Source: Gammaproteobacteria bacterium (GTDB lineage: Bacteria; Pseudomonadota; Gammaproteobacteria; Arenicellales; JAANXG01). Taken from it: a stretch of 12,125 nt of DNA. Location of the stretch: assembly GCA_018263405.1 (NCBI GenBank), contig JAANXG010000116.1, positions 1 through 12,125 of the forward strand, written 5' to 3'. Numbering within the stretch: position 1 is the first letter of the stretch; each line of letters begins with the position of its first letter. The notes beneath the pieces were generated by a model. The model did no database searches, was not told the origin of the DNA, and saw only the letters and a list, made by a program, of their open reading frames with translations. Shown piece after piece: positions 1 through 7,765 of this stretch. The position numbers were made by a program, and so were the translations under genes.

Positions 1-447
1 CCTCGCCGGCGTTACGCTCGCTTGAATTGACCGGGCCAGTCCTGCGCTCGCGTGCCTTGGCGATCGGCTTTTCCGATCCCGCTGAACGTGTGTGTATTTA
101 TGCCCAAGGGTACTAAGTACCCCTTGGCGATGGGCCTTTCCGATCCCGCTGAACGGGTGCGTCATTGTGCCAAGGGGTACGAAGTATACAGGCTTCAACC
201 TTGACAGATCGACCCGCCGCATCGCCCCGTTGCATGTCAACCGCATGGTTGCGGACCAGGGTTCGGCAGGATAGTGGCTCATTTTGGTCCAGACAACGCA
301 AAGTGAGCCCGTGCGGGTCCTGCCAATTATTGAGACTGCGACATCGCATCCGGAAGCCGGACCTGAACTCCTTCGATCGGTTTGATAAAATACCGGCTCG
401 GCACGATTTCGGTGCGAATCACTTTTCGAGCGGAGACCCAATACCCT
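1..447. other. Non-coding region upstream of the aconitase gene
   Basis: No convincing gene was found in these 447 bases: the short open frames on both strands have no recognisable protein character. The left part carries a pair of tandem repeats (separate entry). The right part, from about 189, is the aconitase leader. A TTGACA stands at 201-206 but has no -10 hexamer at the right distance. TAAAAT at 386-391 could be a -10, with only a poor -35 (CTGAAC, 363-368) 17 bases upstream. I therefore cannot place the aconitase promoter with confidence. Bases 1-54 may be the tail of something outside the window; nothing recognisable is visible there. Confidence 0.6.
55..188. repeat. Two tandem imperfect 67-bp repeats with dyad symmetry
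   Basis: Copy A is 55-121 and copy B is 122-188. Both begin CCTTGGCGAT and share the core TTTCCGATCCCGCTGAACG. By eye they agree at 55 of 67 positions with no gap. Each unit starts with CCTTGG and has a CCAAGG-type complement about 50 bases later. Around the junction, CCAAGGGTACT (104-114) and AGTACCCCTTGG (116-127) form a long hairpin with one bulged base. GTACCCCTTGG (117-127) is also a perfect inverted repeat of CCAAGGGGTAC (170-180). Copy A has an inner GATCGG/CCGATC hairpin. This looks like a structured intergenic repeat family, but I do not recognise which one. No coding function is visible. Confidence 0.75.
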
Positions 448-3213
448 ATGAACAGCTTCGATGCGCGTACCCACCTGGAAGTCGGTGGTAAATCCTACGA
501 GATCCATGCCCTGAACGCCCTGTCCGATCGCTACAACCTGGATACAATGCCGTATTCCCTGAAGATTCTGCTGGAAAATCTACTACGGCACGAAGATGGG
601 GAGAGCGTAACGCGCGAGGACATCGAAGCCCTTGCCAATTGGGATCCCAAGGCACAGCCCAGCAAGGAGATCGCCTTCACGCCGGCGCGGGTGCTGCTGC
701 AGGATTTCACCGGTGTGCCGGCCGTGGTGGACCTAGCTACCATGCGCGAAGCGATGCGAGAACTCGGTGCCGACCCGGACCTGATCAATCCCCTGTCCCG
801 GGCGGACCTGGTGATCGATCACTCGGTGATGGTCGATCACTATGGCAGACACGATGCCCTGGACCTGAATTCAGCGCTGGAGTACAAACGCAACAAGGAA
901 CGGTACCAGTTTCTTAGATGGGGACAGGAAGCCTTCAAGAACTTCAGCGTGGTACCGCCCGAGACCGGAATCGTCCACCAGGTGAACCTCGAATATCTGG
1001 CCCAGGTGGTTTACCGCCAACCAAACGGCGGCGTGACGCGGGCGTATCCCGACACGCTGGTAGGCACCGATTCCCACACCACCATGATCAATGGCGTCGG
1101 TGTTCTCGGTTGGGGCGTCGGCGGCATCGAGGCGGAGGCCGCGATGCTGGGGCAAGCGATTCCGATGCTGATACCGCGGGTCACGGGTTTCAGGCTGGTG
1201 GGAGAACTCGCCGAAGGCGCCACGGCGACGGATCTGGTTTTGACGGTCGTGCAAATGCTGCGCGAACAGGGAGTTGTAGGTAATTTCGTGGAATTCTTCG
1301 GTGACGGGCTGGACCACCTGACTATTGCGGACCAGGCGACTATTTCGAACATGTGTCCCGAATACGGCGCTACGGTCGGCATTTTCCCCGTCGATCGGGC
1401 TACGCTGGATTATCTTAATCTGACCGGCCGCGGCGATGAACAAATCGCTCTGGTGGAAGCTTACGCCCGCAAGCAGGGGATGTTTCGTGACACGGGCGCG
1501 GTGGAAGCGGTGTATACGGATGTCCTGGAGCTCGATCTGGGCAGCGTGGAGCCATCCCTAGCGGGTCCCAAACGGCCCCAGGATCGAATCGGCCTGAGCG
1601 ATTCCAGGCAGGTCATTACCCGCCATTTGCGAGCCATGCAGGCGCGGCGCGGCAACAGATCTGAGCGCAAGCAAGGGGACAAATCCCGGTTCGAGGACGA
1701 AGGCGGGGCTACCGCTATCGATAGCCACGCCGCACGCCACAACGGCGCTTGCGAGGTCACCATGGACGACGAGACATTCACGCTTTCGGATGGTGACATC
1801 GTTATCGCGGCGATTACAAGCTGTACCAACACATCGAATCCCGCGGTGATTGTGGGGGCGGGCTTGCTTGCAAAAAACGCCAAGGATAAAGGTATCAAGG
1901 TCAAGCCGTGGGTGAAAACGTCCTTGGCGCCCGGTTCACAGGTCGTCACACAGTACCTGGAGGACTCGAATCTGCTGGCGCCACTCGAAGACCTGGGGTT
2001 TGACGTCGTCGGTTACGGCTGTACCACCTGCATAGGCAATTCCGGCCCCTTGCGGGAGGAGATCAGCGGTGCCATCCATGACGCGGATTTAATAGCCTGT
2101 TCCGTGTTGTCGGGCAACCGGAATTTCGAGGGTCGCATCCATCAGGACGTGAGAATGAATTTCCTGGCCTCGCCGCCATTGGTTGTGGCGTACGCCTTGG
2201 CCGGAACGATGAATATCGATCCGTATAACGATCCTATTGCCCGGGATGCGGATGGCAATGATGTGTATATGAAGGATATCTGGCCCTCCAAGCAGGACAT
2301 CGACGAAGTGATTGAAGGTACGATTAATCGTAAAATGTTCCAGTCCAAATACGCGGATGTTTTCAAGGGGGATACCCGCTGGAACAAAATCGCAACCCCC
2401 GAAGGGACCTTGTTCGACTGGGACGAAGACTCGACCTATATCCGCAAGCCGCCTTTCTTCGAGGGCATGCCGCGTCAACCCGAGGCGCTTCGGGAGATCA
2501 AGGGTGCCCGGGTGCTGGTCAAGGTCGGTGACTCCATTACGACCGATCACATTTCGCCGGCCGGATCCATTGCCCCGGACTCGCCCGCGGGAAAATACCT
2601 GCTGGGTCACGGCATATCGCAGAGTCGGTTCAATTCCTACGGTTCACGGCGCGGCAACCACGAAGTCATGATGCGTGGTACTTTTGCCAACATTCGCCTG
2701 CGCAACGAGATGGCGCCGGGAACGGAGGGCGGTTGGACGCGGCTAATACCCGGCGGAAAACAGACAACGATCTACGAAGCGGCAATGCAGTACCAGAACG
2801 ATGATGTGCCGTTGATCGTGATTGCCGGCAAGGAGTATGGAACCGGTTCGTCGCGCGACTGGGCCGCAAAAGGCACACGCTTACTGGGCGTGCGAGCGGT
2901 AATCGCCGAATCCTATGAGCGCATTCACCGCTCCAACCTGATCGGGATGGGCGTGCTGCCGCTGCAATTCGAGGACGGCACCGACCGCACTGCCTTGAGC
3001 GGGGAAGAGGAATTCGACATCGAGGGCCTGGATACCGGAGTGAACGAGGTGACGGTCGTCGCCCACGGCGGGAACGGCGAGCGTACATTCAAAGCGCGGG
3101 TCCGGATCGATACGCCGAAGGAGTGGGAATACTATAGCCACGGCGGTATCCTGCAGTACGTCCTGCGCCAGCTCGCGGCTGATGATCGGAAGGCGGCGAA
3201 AAGGCTGGAGTGA
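448..3213 (+). CDS. acnA: Aconitate hydratase, AcnA/IRP1 type
   Basis: This cytosolic TCA and glyoxylate cycle enzyme interconverts citrate and isocitrate through cis-aconitate using a [4Fe-4S] cluster. The cluster cysteines are visible as C459 in SCTNTSNP and C525/C528 in GYGCTTCIGNSGPL. The C-terminal swivel domain carries TTDHISPAG, SRFNSYGSRRGNHE and the GKEYGTGSSRDWAAKGT segment. The frame is open back to a TTG at 382. I prefer the ATG at 448 because the family's conserved N-terminus (SLKILLENLLRHEDG) then falls at the usual distance, and GGAG lies at 432-435. The protein is 921 residues, about 30 more than E. coli AcnA. Most of the excess seems to be a charged linker at roughly 395-440, just before C459. 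The gene is convergent with the - strand operon and separated from it by 61 bases without an obvious intrinsic terminator. Confidence 0.96.
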   Translation: MNSFDARTHLEVGGKSYEIHALNALSDRYNLDTMPYSLKILLENLLRHEDGESVTREDIEALANWDPKAQPSKEIAFTPARVLLQDFTGVPAVVDLATMREAMRELGADPDLINPLSRADLVIDHSVMVDHYGRHDALDLNSALEYKRNKERYQFLRWGQEAFKNFSVVPPETGIVHQVNLEYLAQVVYRQPNGGVTRAYPDTLVGTDSHTTMINGVGVLGWGVGGIEAEAAMLGQAIPMLIPRVTGFRLVGELAEGATATDLVLTVVQMLREQGVVGNFVEFFGDGLDHLTIADQATISNMCPEYGATVGIFPVDRATLDYLNLTGRGDEQIALVEAYARKQGMFRDTGAVEAVYTDVLELDLGSVEPSLAGPKRPQDRIGLSDSRQVITRHLRAMQARRGNRSERKQGDKSRFEDEGGATAIDSHAARHNGACEVTMDDETFTLSDGDIVIAAITSCTNTSNPAVIVGAGLLAKNAKDKGIKVKPWVKTSLAPGSQVVTQYLEDSNLLAPLEDLGFDVVGYGCTTCIGNSGPLREEISGAIHDADLIACSVLSGNRNFEGRIHQDVRMNFLASPPLVVAYALAGTMNIDPYNDPIARDADGNDVYMKDIWPSKQDIDEVIEGTINRKMFQSKYADVFKGDTRWNKIATPEGTLFDWDEDSTYIRKPPFFEGMPRQPEALREIKGARVLVKVGDSITTDHISPAGSIAPDSPAGKYLLGHGISQSRFNSYGSRRGNHEVMMRGTFANIRLRNEMAPGTEGGWTRLIPGGKQTTIYEAAMQYQNDDVPLIVIAGKEYGTGSSRDWAAKGTRLLGVRAVIAESYERIHRSNLIGMGVLPLQFEDGTDRTALSGEEEFDIEGLDTGVNEVTVVAHGGNGERTFKARVRIDTPKEWEYYSHGGILQYVLRQLAADDRKAAKRLE

Positions 3214-3274
3214 AACAGGTAGCGTTTGCATATTCCGGTAATCAGGCATCGGCGTGAGCCGGGGTGAATAAAGC

Positions 3275-4322
3275 CTATCGTTGCAACGGATTCGGGTTCG
3301 GTGAAAAATTGCGCTCTTCCTCCGGCGTTTCATCGATGCGCTGACGCAGGGCGGCGAGGAACTCGGTTTCCGCCCGGTTCAAGGGCGTACGCGGGTTCCA
3401 CACCAGGTAGATGTCGATGGCCGGCGGATCGTCGTAGGGCGGCAGGCGCCAGAGAATGCCGTCTTTGACGTCCCTTTGCACGACGTGAATGGGCAAGGGG
3501 CCGATGCCGAGCCCGTTGACAATGATGCGCCGCACTTCTTCCAGGTGCGGGGAGATGGCCGTGATCCGCCGGCCGACGTTTTGCTGGACGCGCAGCAAGG
3601 CGACGGGCCGTAGTTGCCCGGACAATTGGTCGGTATCGAACGAAACCAGAGATTCGTCCCGCAGGTCTTCCATTGTGAGGTTTTCCCGGCCGAACAACGG
3701 ATGGGTGGGGCCACAGAAAAACCCAAAATACTCCCGGTACATCTGCTGGTAAGTCAGCTTCGGATGGGGTTGGTTCACCAGACAGATGCCGAAGCTGGCG
3801 GTTTTTCCAGCACCTGCTGCACTACGTCGCCGCTGGTGGTGATGGCGACGTGGAACGTGGCGTCGGGGTGTTGAACATGAAACTCGCTCATCACCAAATC
3901 GAACAAGGGGCAAACCACATGGCTGGCCATGCTGACGCGGATCCGGCCGAGGACTTCGTCCTCGACATCCCGAATCAAGGTAGGGATGCGCGCGATGTTG
4001 CCGTAGATCTCCAGGCACTCGCGGTAAAGATGTTCACCGGCCGTTGTAACCCGAAATTGACCGGGGCGGCGCTCGATCAGATTCTTGTCGAGTTGTTTTT
4101 CCAGCCGGCTTAGCGCGTTACTAATCGTCGGTGTAAGTTCTCAATAACCCCCACATGATCGCCGACATTGCACGGACTTTTTGAGAAATTACTCGTCGGT
4201 TGCTTGCGGTCGAGCCGGGCCGCCGCCGCGGTGATGCTGCCTTCCTGGACGATTACCATGAATGTCCTGAGCAGATTCCAGTTCAGAGCCAGTGTTTTAG
4301 GGTCGGGTGGTTGCCGTTTCAT
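3275..4322 (-). pseudogene. LysR-type transcriptional regulator, broken by a mini-IS and a frameshift
   Basis: The first segment (from ATG at 4322) encodes the winged-helix start, LNWNLLRTFMVIVQEGSITAAAARL and KQPT. A 60-bp element at 4133-4192 then interrupts the HTH, and translation would stop at 4110 after 70 residues. Beyond it the frame resumes with ISNALSRLEKQL and VTTAGEHLYRE, then the start of the effector domain (EVLGRIRVSMASHVVCPLF). A second lesion is in the A5 run (minus strand) at 3802-3806: one extra A would join GDVVQQVLEK to TASFGICLVNQP. Removing the element plus one 8-bp duplication and adding one base gives exactly 327 codons, so the ancestor was probably a 326-residue LysR protein. 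The start overlaps the deacetylase stop by 26 bases, which suggests translational coupling. It probably once controlled this operon. The one-base lesion alone could be a sequencing error; the insertion is clear. Confidence 0.92.
4125..4200 (-). mobile_element. 60-bp IS66-type mini-element with 8-bp target duplication
   Basis: The element itself is 4133-4192. It is flanked by perfect direct repeats TCGTCGGT at 4125-4132 and 4193-4200. Removing the element and one repeat restores the LysR reading frame across the HTH, which proves the insertion. Its ends are inverted: GTAATTTCTCAAAAA on the minus strand and GTAAGTTCTCAATAA on the plus strand agree at 13 of 15 positions. GTAA termini with an 8-bp duplication are the IS66-family signature (established knowledge). 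On the minus strand its first 46 bases are identical to 11999-12044, the end of an apparently larger element. So the mini-element is an internally deleted, non-autonomous derivative: one end of 46 bases joined to about 14 bases of the other end. It encodes nothing of its own. Confidence 0.9.
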
Positions 4323-5385
4323 GTCGCGGTTTTGACGGCATACGCTTTCGCGCCTCTTGTTCGAATCCCGCAAGGAAACCGACCAGGTTGTCGCCGAGTT
4401 CGGGACACAGATAGCCGCCTTCCTGTACCAGGACCGTCGGTCCGCCGTTGGCCGTGCAGCATCGGGCGATCAGCTCGGCCGTCTTTGCGAAGCCCGGCGT
4501 CGTCACGGCGAGGCCGCCGAACGGATCGCCCTCGAACGCGTCCAGGCCGAGCGCGACGACGATCGCGCCCGGGGCAAACGAGGCGACTCGTTGCAGACCC
4601 TTGTCCAGGGTCGACAGGAATGCGTCATCGCCGGAGCCGCGCGGAATCGGAAGATTCAGGTTGTAGGACAGCCCGCGGCCCGCGCCGCGTTCATCGGCGT
4701 GCCCCCAGAAAAACGGGTAAAAGCGGTCCGGATCGGCGTGTATGGAGAGCGTGAATACATCGGGCCGGTGGTAAAAAATTCCCTGGGTACCGTTGCCGTG
4801 GTGAAGATCGACATCGATGATGGCAACGCGTTCATAAACGCTTCTCAGCCTTTGTGCTGCCACCGCGGAATTGTTGACGAAACAGAATCCACCCGCCAGA
4901 TCCGCAAATGCGTGGTGGCCGGGGGGCCGGCACAGCGCGTAAGCCGTCTCGCCGGTTTCCAGCACGTATGCCGTCGCGCTGACGGCGCTGTTGGCGCTCC
5001 AATAGATGGATTCCCAGGAATTGGCGGAGATCGGGCAGGCGGTATCCGTCATGTGATAACCCGCGTGGGCGACGGCGGACGAGGGATAGCGGATATTGCG
5101 ATGGGTCGGATGGATATTGGGAACCACTTCCTCTGATGCGCCCTCAATGCGCTGCCAACGGGCGTGGATGGTGCTCAGAAACTGCAGATATTCGGGGGTG
5201 TGCACCGCCGCGATGGGCGCCAGGCCATGGTCTTCGGGTTGCACGATTTCATGGCCGGCGGCACGCGCCGCCTTGCCCAGCGCGTCGGCCCGGCCGGGTA
5301 CTTCGGGGTTGGGCAGCCGAGTTCCGTTGACGAAAAAGCACTTGGGGTTGTGCCGGGTTTGGATCCCGGAAAAAAATACTTTCAT
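4297..5385 (-). CDS. Acetylpolyamine amidohydrolase / histone-deacetylase family hydrolase
   Basis: This 362-residue protein is a Zn-dependent amidohydrolase of the arginase/deacetylase fold and should remove an acetyl group from an N-acetylated small molecule in the cytoplasm. Catalytic parts are complete: RPPGHHA (H157, H158), the zinc ligands D193 and H195 in DVDLHHGNGTQ, D282 in LGLDAFEGDPFG, and Y325 in QEGGY. Spacing matches the Mycoplana ramosa acetylpolyamine amidohydrolase closely. However, the two glutamates that enzyme uses for polyamine recognition (E106, E117) align by eye with V105 and A116 here, so the substrate may not be an acetylpolyamine. The N-terminus MKVFFSGIQTRHNP fits the family, so the start is secure, though no good Shine-Dalgarno is visible. 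It follows BKACE by 70 bases and overlaps the LysR start. Confidence 0.93.
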   Translation of the reverse strand: MKVFFSGIQTRHNPKCFFVNGTRLPNPEVPGRADALGKAARAAGHEIVQPEDHGLAPIAAVHTPEYLQFLSTIHARWQRIEGASEEVVPNIHPTHRNIRYPSSAVAHAGYHMTDTACPISANSWESIYWSANSAVSATAYVLETGETAYALCRPPGHHAFADLAGGFCFVNNSAVAAQRLRSVYERVAIIDVDLHHGNGTQGIFYHRPDVFTLSIHADPDRFYPFFWGHADERGAGRGLSYNLNLPIPRGSGDDAFLSTLDKGLQRVASFAPGAIVVALGLDAFEGDPFGGLAVTTPGFAKTAELIARCCTANGGPTVLVQEGGYLCPELGDNLVGFLAGFEQEARKRMPSKPRHETATTRP

Positions 5386-5410
5386 AATCGCGGTCGTTGC
5401 AAATTCACGA

Positions 5411-5455
5411 GTAAGTACAATAACCCCGTGTAAGAATGTGGGGCAAGGTTGTCAC
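5411..5455. repeat. Possible degenerate IS66-type end relic in the BKACE-deacetylase gap
   Basis: The 70-base gap 5386-5455 has no gene. On the + strand GTAAGT followed by CAATAACCCC (5411-5427) matches the right end of the mini-element at 4133 (GTAAGT, then CAATAACCCC) apart from a short replaced stretch (A for TCT). A few bases on, ATGTGGGG followed by AAGGTTGTC and a TCAG (about 5436-5459) resembles the inner sequence at 12031-12059, ATGTGGGGGTAGGGTTGTC. No matching 8-bp target duplication or opposite GTAA end was found, so this may be an old, eroded insertion or coincidence. Confidence 0.35.
5418..5446 (-). promoter_or_regulatory. Weak candidate promoter for the deacetylase and LysR genes
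   Basis: On the minus strand TTGCCC (5441-5446) is followed after 18 bases by TATTGT (5417-5422 region). Each hexamer matches the sigma-70 consensus at about four positions. It would give a leader of some 30 bases before the ATG at 5385. This is weak evidence; readthrough from the upstream operon is equally likely. Confidence 0.2.
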
Positions 5456-6385
5456 TCAGAAGGCGACCCGGTCCGCCCCTTTCAACCCCAGGGCTTCGCG
5501 GGCGGAGGCGGGGCTTGCAATATTCATCGACAGGCCGTCGACGAACTGACGCGCGCGGGCCACCTGCGAGGCGTTGTCCGGCGCCAGTTCACCCGGATTC
5601 AGGAACAGATTATCTTCCAGTCCCACCCGGATATGCCCGCCCATCGACAGGGATGTCGCCGCGAGCGGCATCTGGTGTCGGCCCGCACCCAGAACGGAAA
5701 ACCGATACTCGCTACCGAACAGTTTGTCCGCCGTGCGCTTCATGAAAGCGAAGTTCTCGGTATCGGCGCCGATGCCCCCCAGGATGCCGAGCACGAGTTG
5801 AATGAAAAGAGGCGGTGTCACCAGCCTGCGGTCGAGAAAATGTGCGAGGTTGTACAGATGACCCACGTCGTAGCACTCGAATTCGAAACGTACACCCCGT
5901 TCCGAACCAAGCCGATGTAGCGCGGTTTCAATATCCTTGAAGGTGTTTTTGAAAACGAAGTCCCGGCTGTTTTCGAGAAACGCGGGTTCCCAATCGTGCT
6001 GCCACTCGCGCGGTTTGTTTAATGCGGGATACAGGCCGAAATTGATGCTGCCCATGTTCAACGAGCACATCTCCGGTTTCGTGCGCAGCGCCGCCGCCAT
6101 GCGTTGCTCCACGCTCATGCCCATCCCGCCGCCGGTGGTGATATTGACCACGGCGTCACATTCCGCCTTGATACGGGGCAGGAACTGCATGAACACCTCC
6201 GGGTCCGGCGTGGGGTGACCGGTTTCCGGGTCGCGGGCGTGCAAATGCAGGATCGCCGCCCCGGCCCGGGCCGCGGCGATGGCCTGTTCCGCAATCCGGT
6301 CCGGCGTGATCGGCAGGTGGGGGCTCATGCTCGGCGTGTGCACGGACCCCGTCACTGCGCAGGTGATGATAACCTCACGCGGCAT
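5456..6385 (-). CDS. Beta-keto acid cleavage enzyme (BKACE, DUF849 family)
   Basis: BKACE enzymes condense a 3-oxo acid with acetyl-CoA and split it into acetoacetate and a shortened acyl-CoA; the first known member (Kce) acts on 3-keto-5-aminohexanoate in lysine fermentation. This 309-residue protein has the family start ITCAVTGSVHTPSMSPHLPI, the metal-binding AILHLHARDPETG (H47, H49), NITTGGG at about 81-87, and VGLEDNLFL near the C-terminus with E257 as the probable third metal ligand. I chose the ATG at 6385 over the open frame's extension to 6427 because the conserved N-terminus begins there. It overlaps the aminotransferase stop by 11 bases, indicating translational coupling, so the two enzymes probably act in succession: the transaminase product or its derivative would be the 3-oxo acid. 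The exact substrate cannot be read from the sequence. Confidence 0.94.
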   Translation of the reverse strand: MPREVIITCAVTGSVHTPSMSPHLPITPDRIAEQAIAAARAGAAILHLHARDPETGHPTPDPEVFMQFLPRIKAECDAVVNITTGGGMGMSVEQRMAAALRTKPEMCSLNMGSINFGLYPALNKPREWQHDWEPAFLENSRDFVFKNTFKDIETALHRLGSERGVRFEFECYDVGHLYNLAHFLDRRLVTPPLFIQLVLGILGGIGADTENFAFMKRTADKLFGSEYRFSVLGAGRHQMPLAATSLSMGGHIRVGLEDNLFLNPGELAPDNASQVARARQFVDGLSMNIASPASAREALGLKGADRVAF

Positions 6386-7730
6386 GGGTGCCCTCGTCGG
6401 GCAGTGAAACCTCGGTAGCGAAGACACTCAGGCTGTCATTGAGTAAATTCATGATTTCGTCGATCTGTACCTCGGTGACGATCATCGGGGGGCAGACCAT
6501 GAAGTGGTCACCTTTGCTGCCGCCGCGGGTGCGCCGGGAATAGATAATCAAGCCGCGTTCATAGGCCAGTTCCACCAGTCGGCTGTGGGCGTTAAGCGCG
6601 GGGTCCAGTGGTTCCTTGGTGTGACGGTCCATCAGCTCGAATGCCAGGAGCAGGCCTTTGCCGCGTACATCGCCGACGAACGGGAACCGGTGCATCAAGC
6701 CTTGCAGCCGCTGTTTGAGCAGCGCACCCATGGTTTCAGCGTTGGCGATGAGGTTTTGTTCCAGTATCTCGCTCAAGACAGCGCGGCCGGCGGATGCCGC
6801 CAGGGGGTTGCCGGCATAGGTATAGCCGTGAGGGAAACCGCCCGCGTCGAGGACCGGTTCCACGATCTTTCGGTCCGCGACCATGGCGCCCAGCGGCGCG
6901 TAGCCCGCGGCGAAACCTTTGGACACGGACAGGATGTCGGCTCTCAGTCCCCAGTGCTCGGCGGCCATGAACCGGCCGGTGCGCCCGGCGCCGGTCATGA
7001 CTTCGTCCAGAATCAGCAGGATGCCGAATTCCTCGCAGACCTCCCGTATCCGGGCGTAGTAACTGTCCGGCGCCACCAGCGCACCGGTGGACGCGCCTCC
7101 TATAGGTTCCATTAGAAAGGCCAGGACCGTTTCGGGTCCCTGTCGTACTATCTCGTCGCGCAGCATATCCGCGTAGCGAAGCCCGCGTTCGTCCAGGGAC
7201 AGCTCGTCGGTGTCCAGATAGCAGGTGGGCGCCGGCACCTTGGGCATTTCGACGAGCATCGGCGCGTACGGGGCGGTAAACGGCGTCGAGCCTGTTACGC
7301 CCAGCGCACCCATCGTGCTGCCGTGATAGGACGGAAACCGCGAGACGATTTTGTAGCGCTGTGCCCGTCCGGTTGCCACGGCCCAGTTGCGGGCCAGCTT
7401 GAGACAGGACTCCACGGCCTCAGAGCCGCCGGAGACAAAGAAGACTCGGTCGAGGCCTTCCGGCATCAGGGCCGATACTTCCCGGGCCAGTTCCTCGGCG
7501 GGCTCGTTCTCGAAATGGAGCCGATACCCGAAGGTGGCCTTATCCATTTGCTTGCGCATGGCCCGCAGGACGCGCGGATTGCCGTGGCCGATGTTGGCCA
7601 CCATTGCGCCACTGGAACCATCGATATATCGATTCCCGTGAACATCCCAGATATAGACGCCTTCGGCACGGTCAAGCAGAGGCCGGCGCTGCCGTGTTTG
7701 GTAGAACAGATGCGAGGGCTTTACGTTCAT
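6375..7730 (-). CDS. Class III (omega-amino acid type) PLP aminotransferase
   Basis: This 451-residue cytoplasmic enzyme transfers an amino group from an omega- or beta-amino donor to a keto acid. Features in order: VYIWDVHGNRYIDG (about 25-38), the PLP phosphate-binding VSGGSEAVE (99-107), SYHGSTMGALGVTG (134-147), LILDEVMTGAGRTG with the cofactor aspartate D242, the PLP lysine K271 in LSVSKGFAAGYAPLGA, and the TYAGNPLA segment (304-311). Length and order are normal for the family. Members take GABA, putrescine, beta-alanine, beta-amino acids or taurine, and the motifs alone do not choose between them. The 35-base gap from the ATPase gene and the overlap with BKACE place it inside the operon. 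Pairing with a 3-oxo acid lyase suggests it works on a 3-amino acid. No strong Shine-Dalgarno is visible before the ATG. Confidence 0.94.
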   Translation of the reverse strand: MNVKPSHLFYQTRQRRPLLDRAEGVYIWDVHGNRYIDGSSGAMVANIGHGNPRVLRAMRKQMDKATFGYRLHFENEPAEELAREVSALMPEGLDRVFFVSGGSEAVESCLKLARNWAVATGRAQRYKIVSRFPSYHGSTMGALGVTGSTPFTAPYAPMLVEMPKVPAPTCYLDTDELSLDERGLRYADMLRDEIVRQGPETVLAFLMEPIGGASTGALVAPDSYYARIREVCEEFGILLILDEVMTGAGRTGRFMAAEHWGLRADILSVSKGFAAGYAPLGAMVADRKIVEPVLDAGGFPHGYTYAGNPLAASAGRAVLSEILEQNLIANAETMGALLKQRLQGLMHRFPFVGDVRGKGLLLAFELMDRHTKEPLDPALNAHSRLVELAYERGLIIYSRRTRGGSKGDHFMVCPPMIVTEVQIDEIMNLLNDSLSVFATEVSLPDEGTHAA

Positions 7731-7765
7731 GGAGCCGTCGATCCGAAGCTGGGTCCGCGTCGCGG

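Noticed and set aside
382..447. N-terminal extension of the aconitase starting at TTG 382
   Set aside because: The added 22 residues do not look like AcnA, and the ATG at 448 has a GGAG upstream and the expected family N-terminus.
3802..3806. Programmed frameshift in the A run of the LysR gene
   Set aside because: The gene is already stopped upstream by the insertion and no stimulatory structure is evident; decay or a sequencing error is simpler.
3775..4018. Two overlapping minus-strand frames that could be called separate small proteins
   Set aside because: Both are pieces of the same LysR gene; only joining them with one added base gives a continuous effector-binding domain.
4357..5136. 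259-residue plus-strand open frame
   Set aside because: It lies opposite the deacetylase gene, whose catalytic motifs are complete, and has no recognisable protein features; it is a shadow of high-GC codon use.
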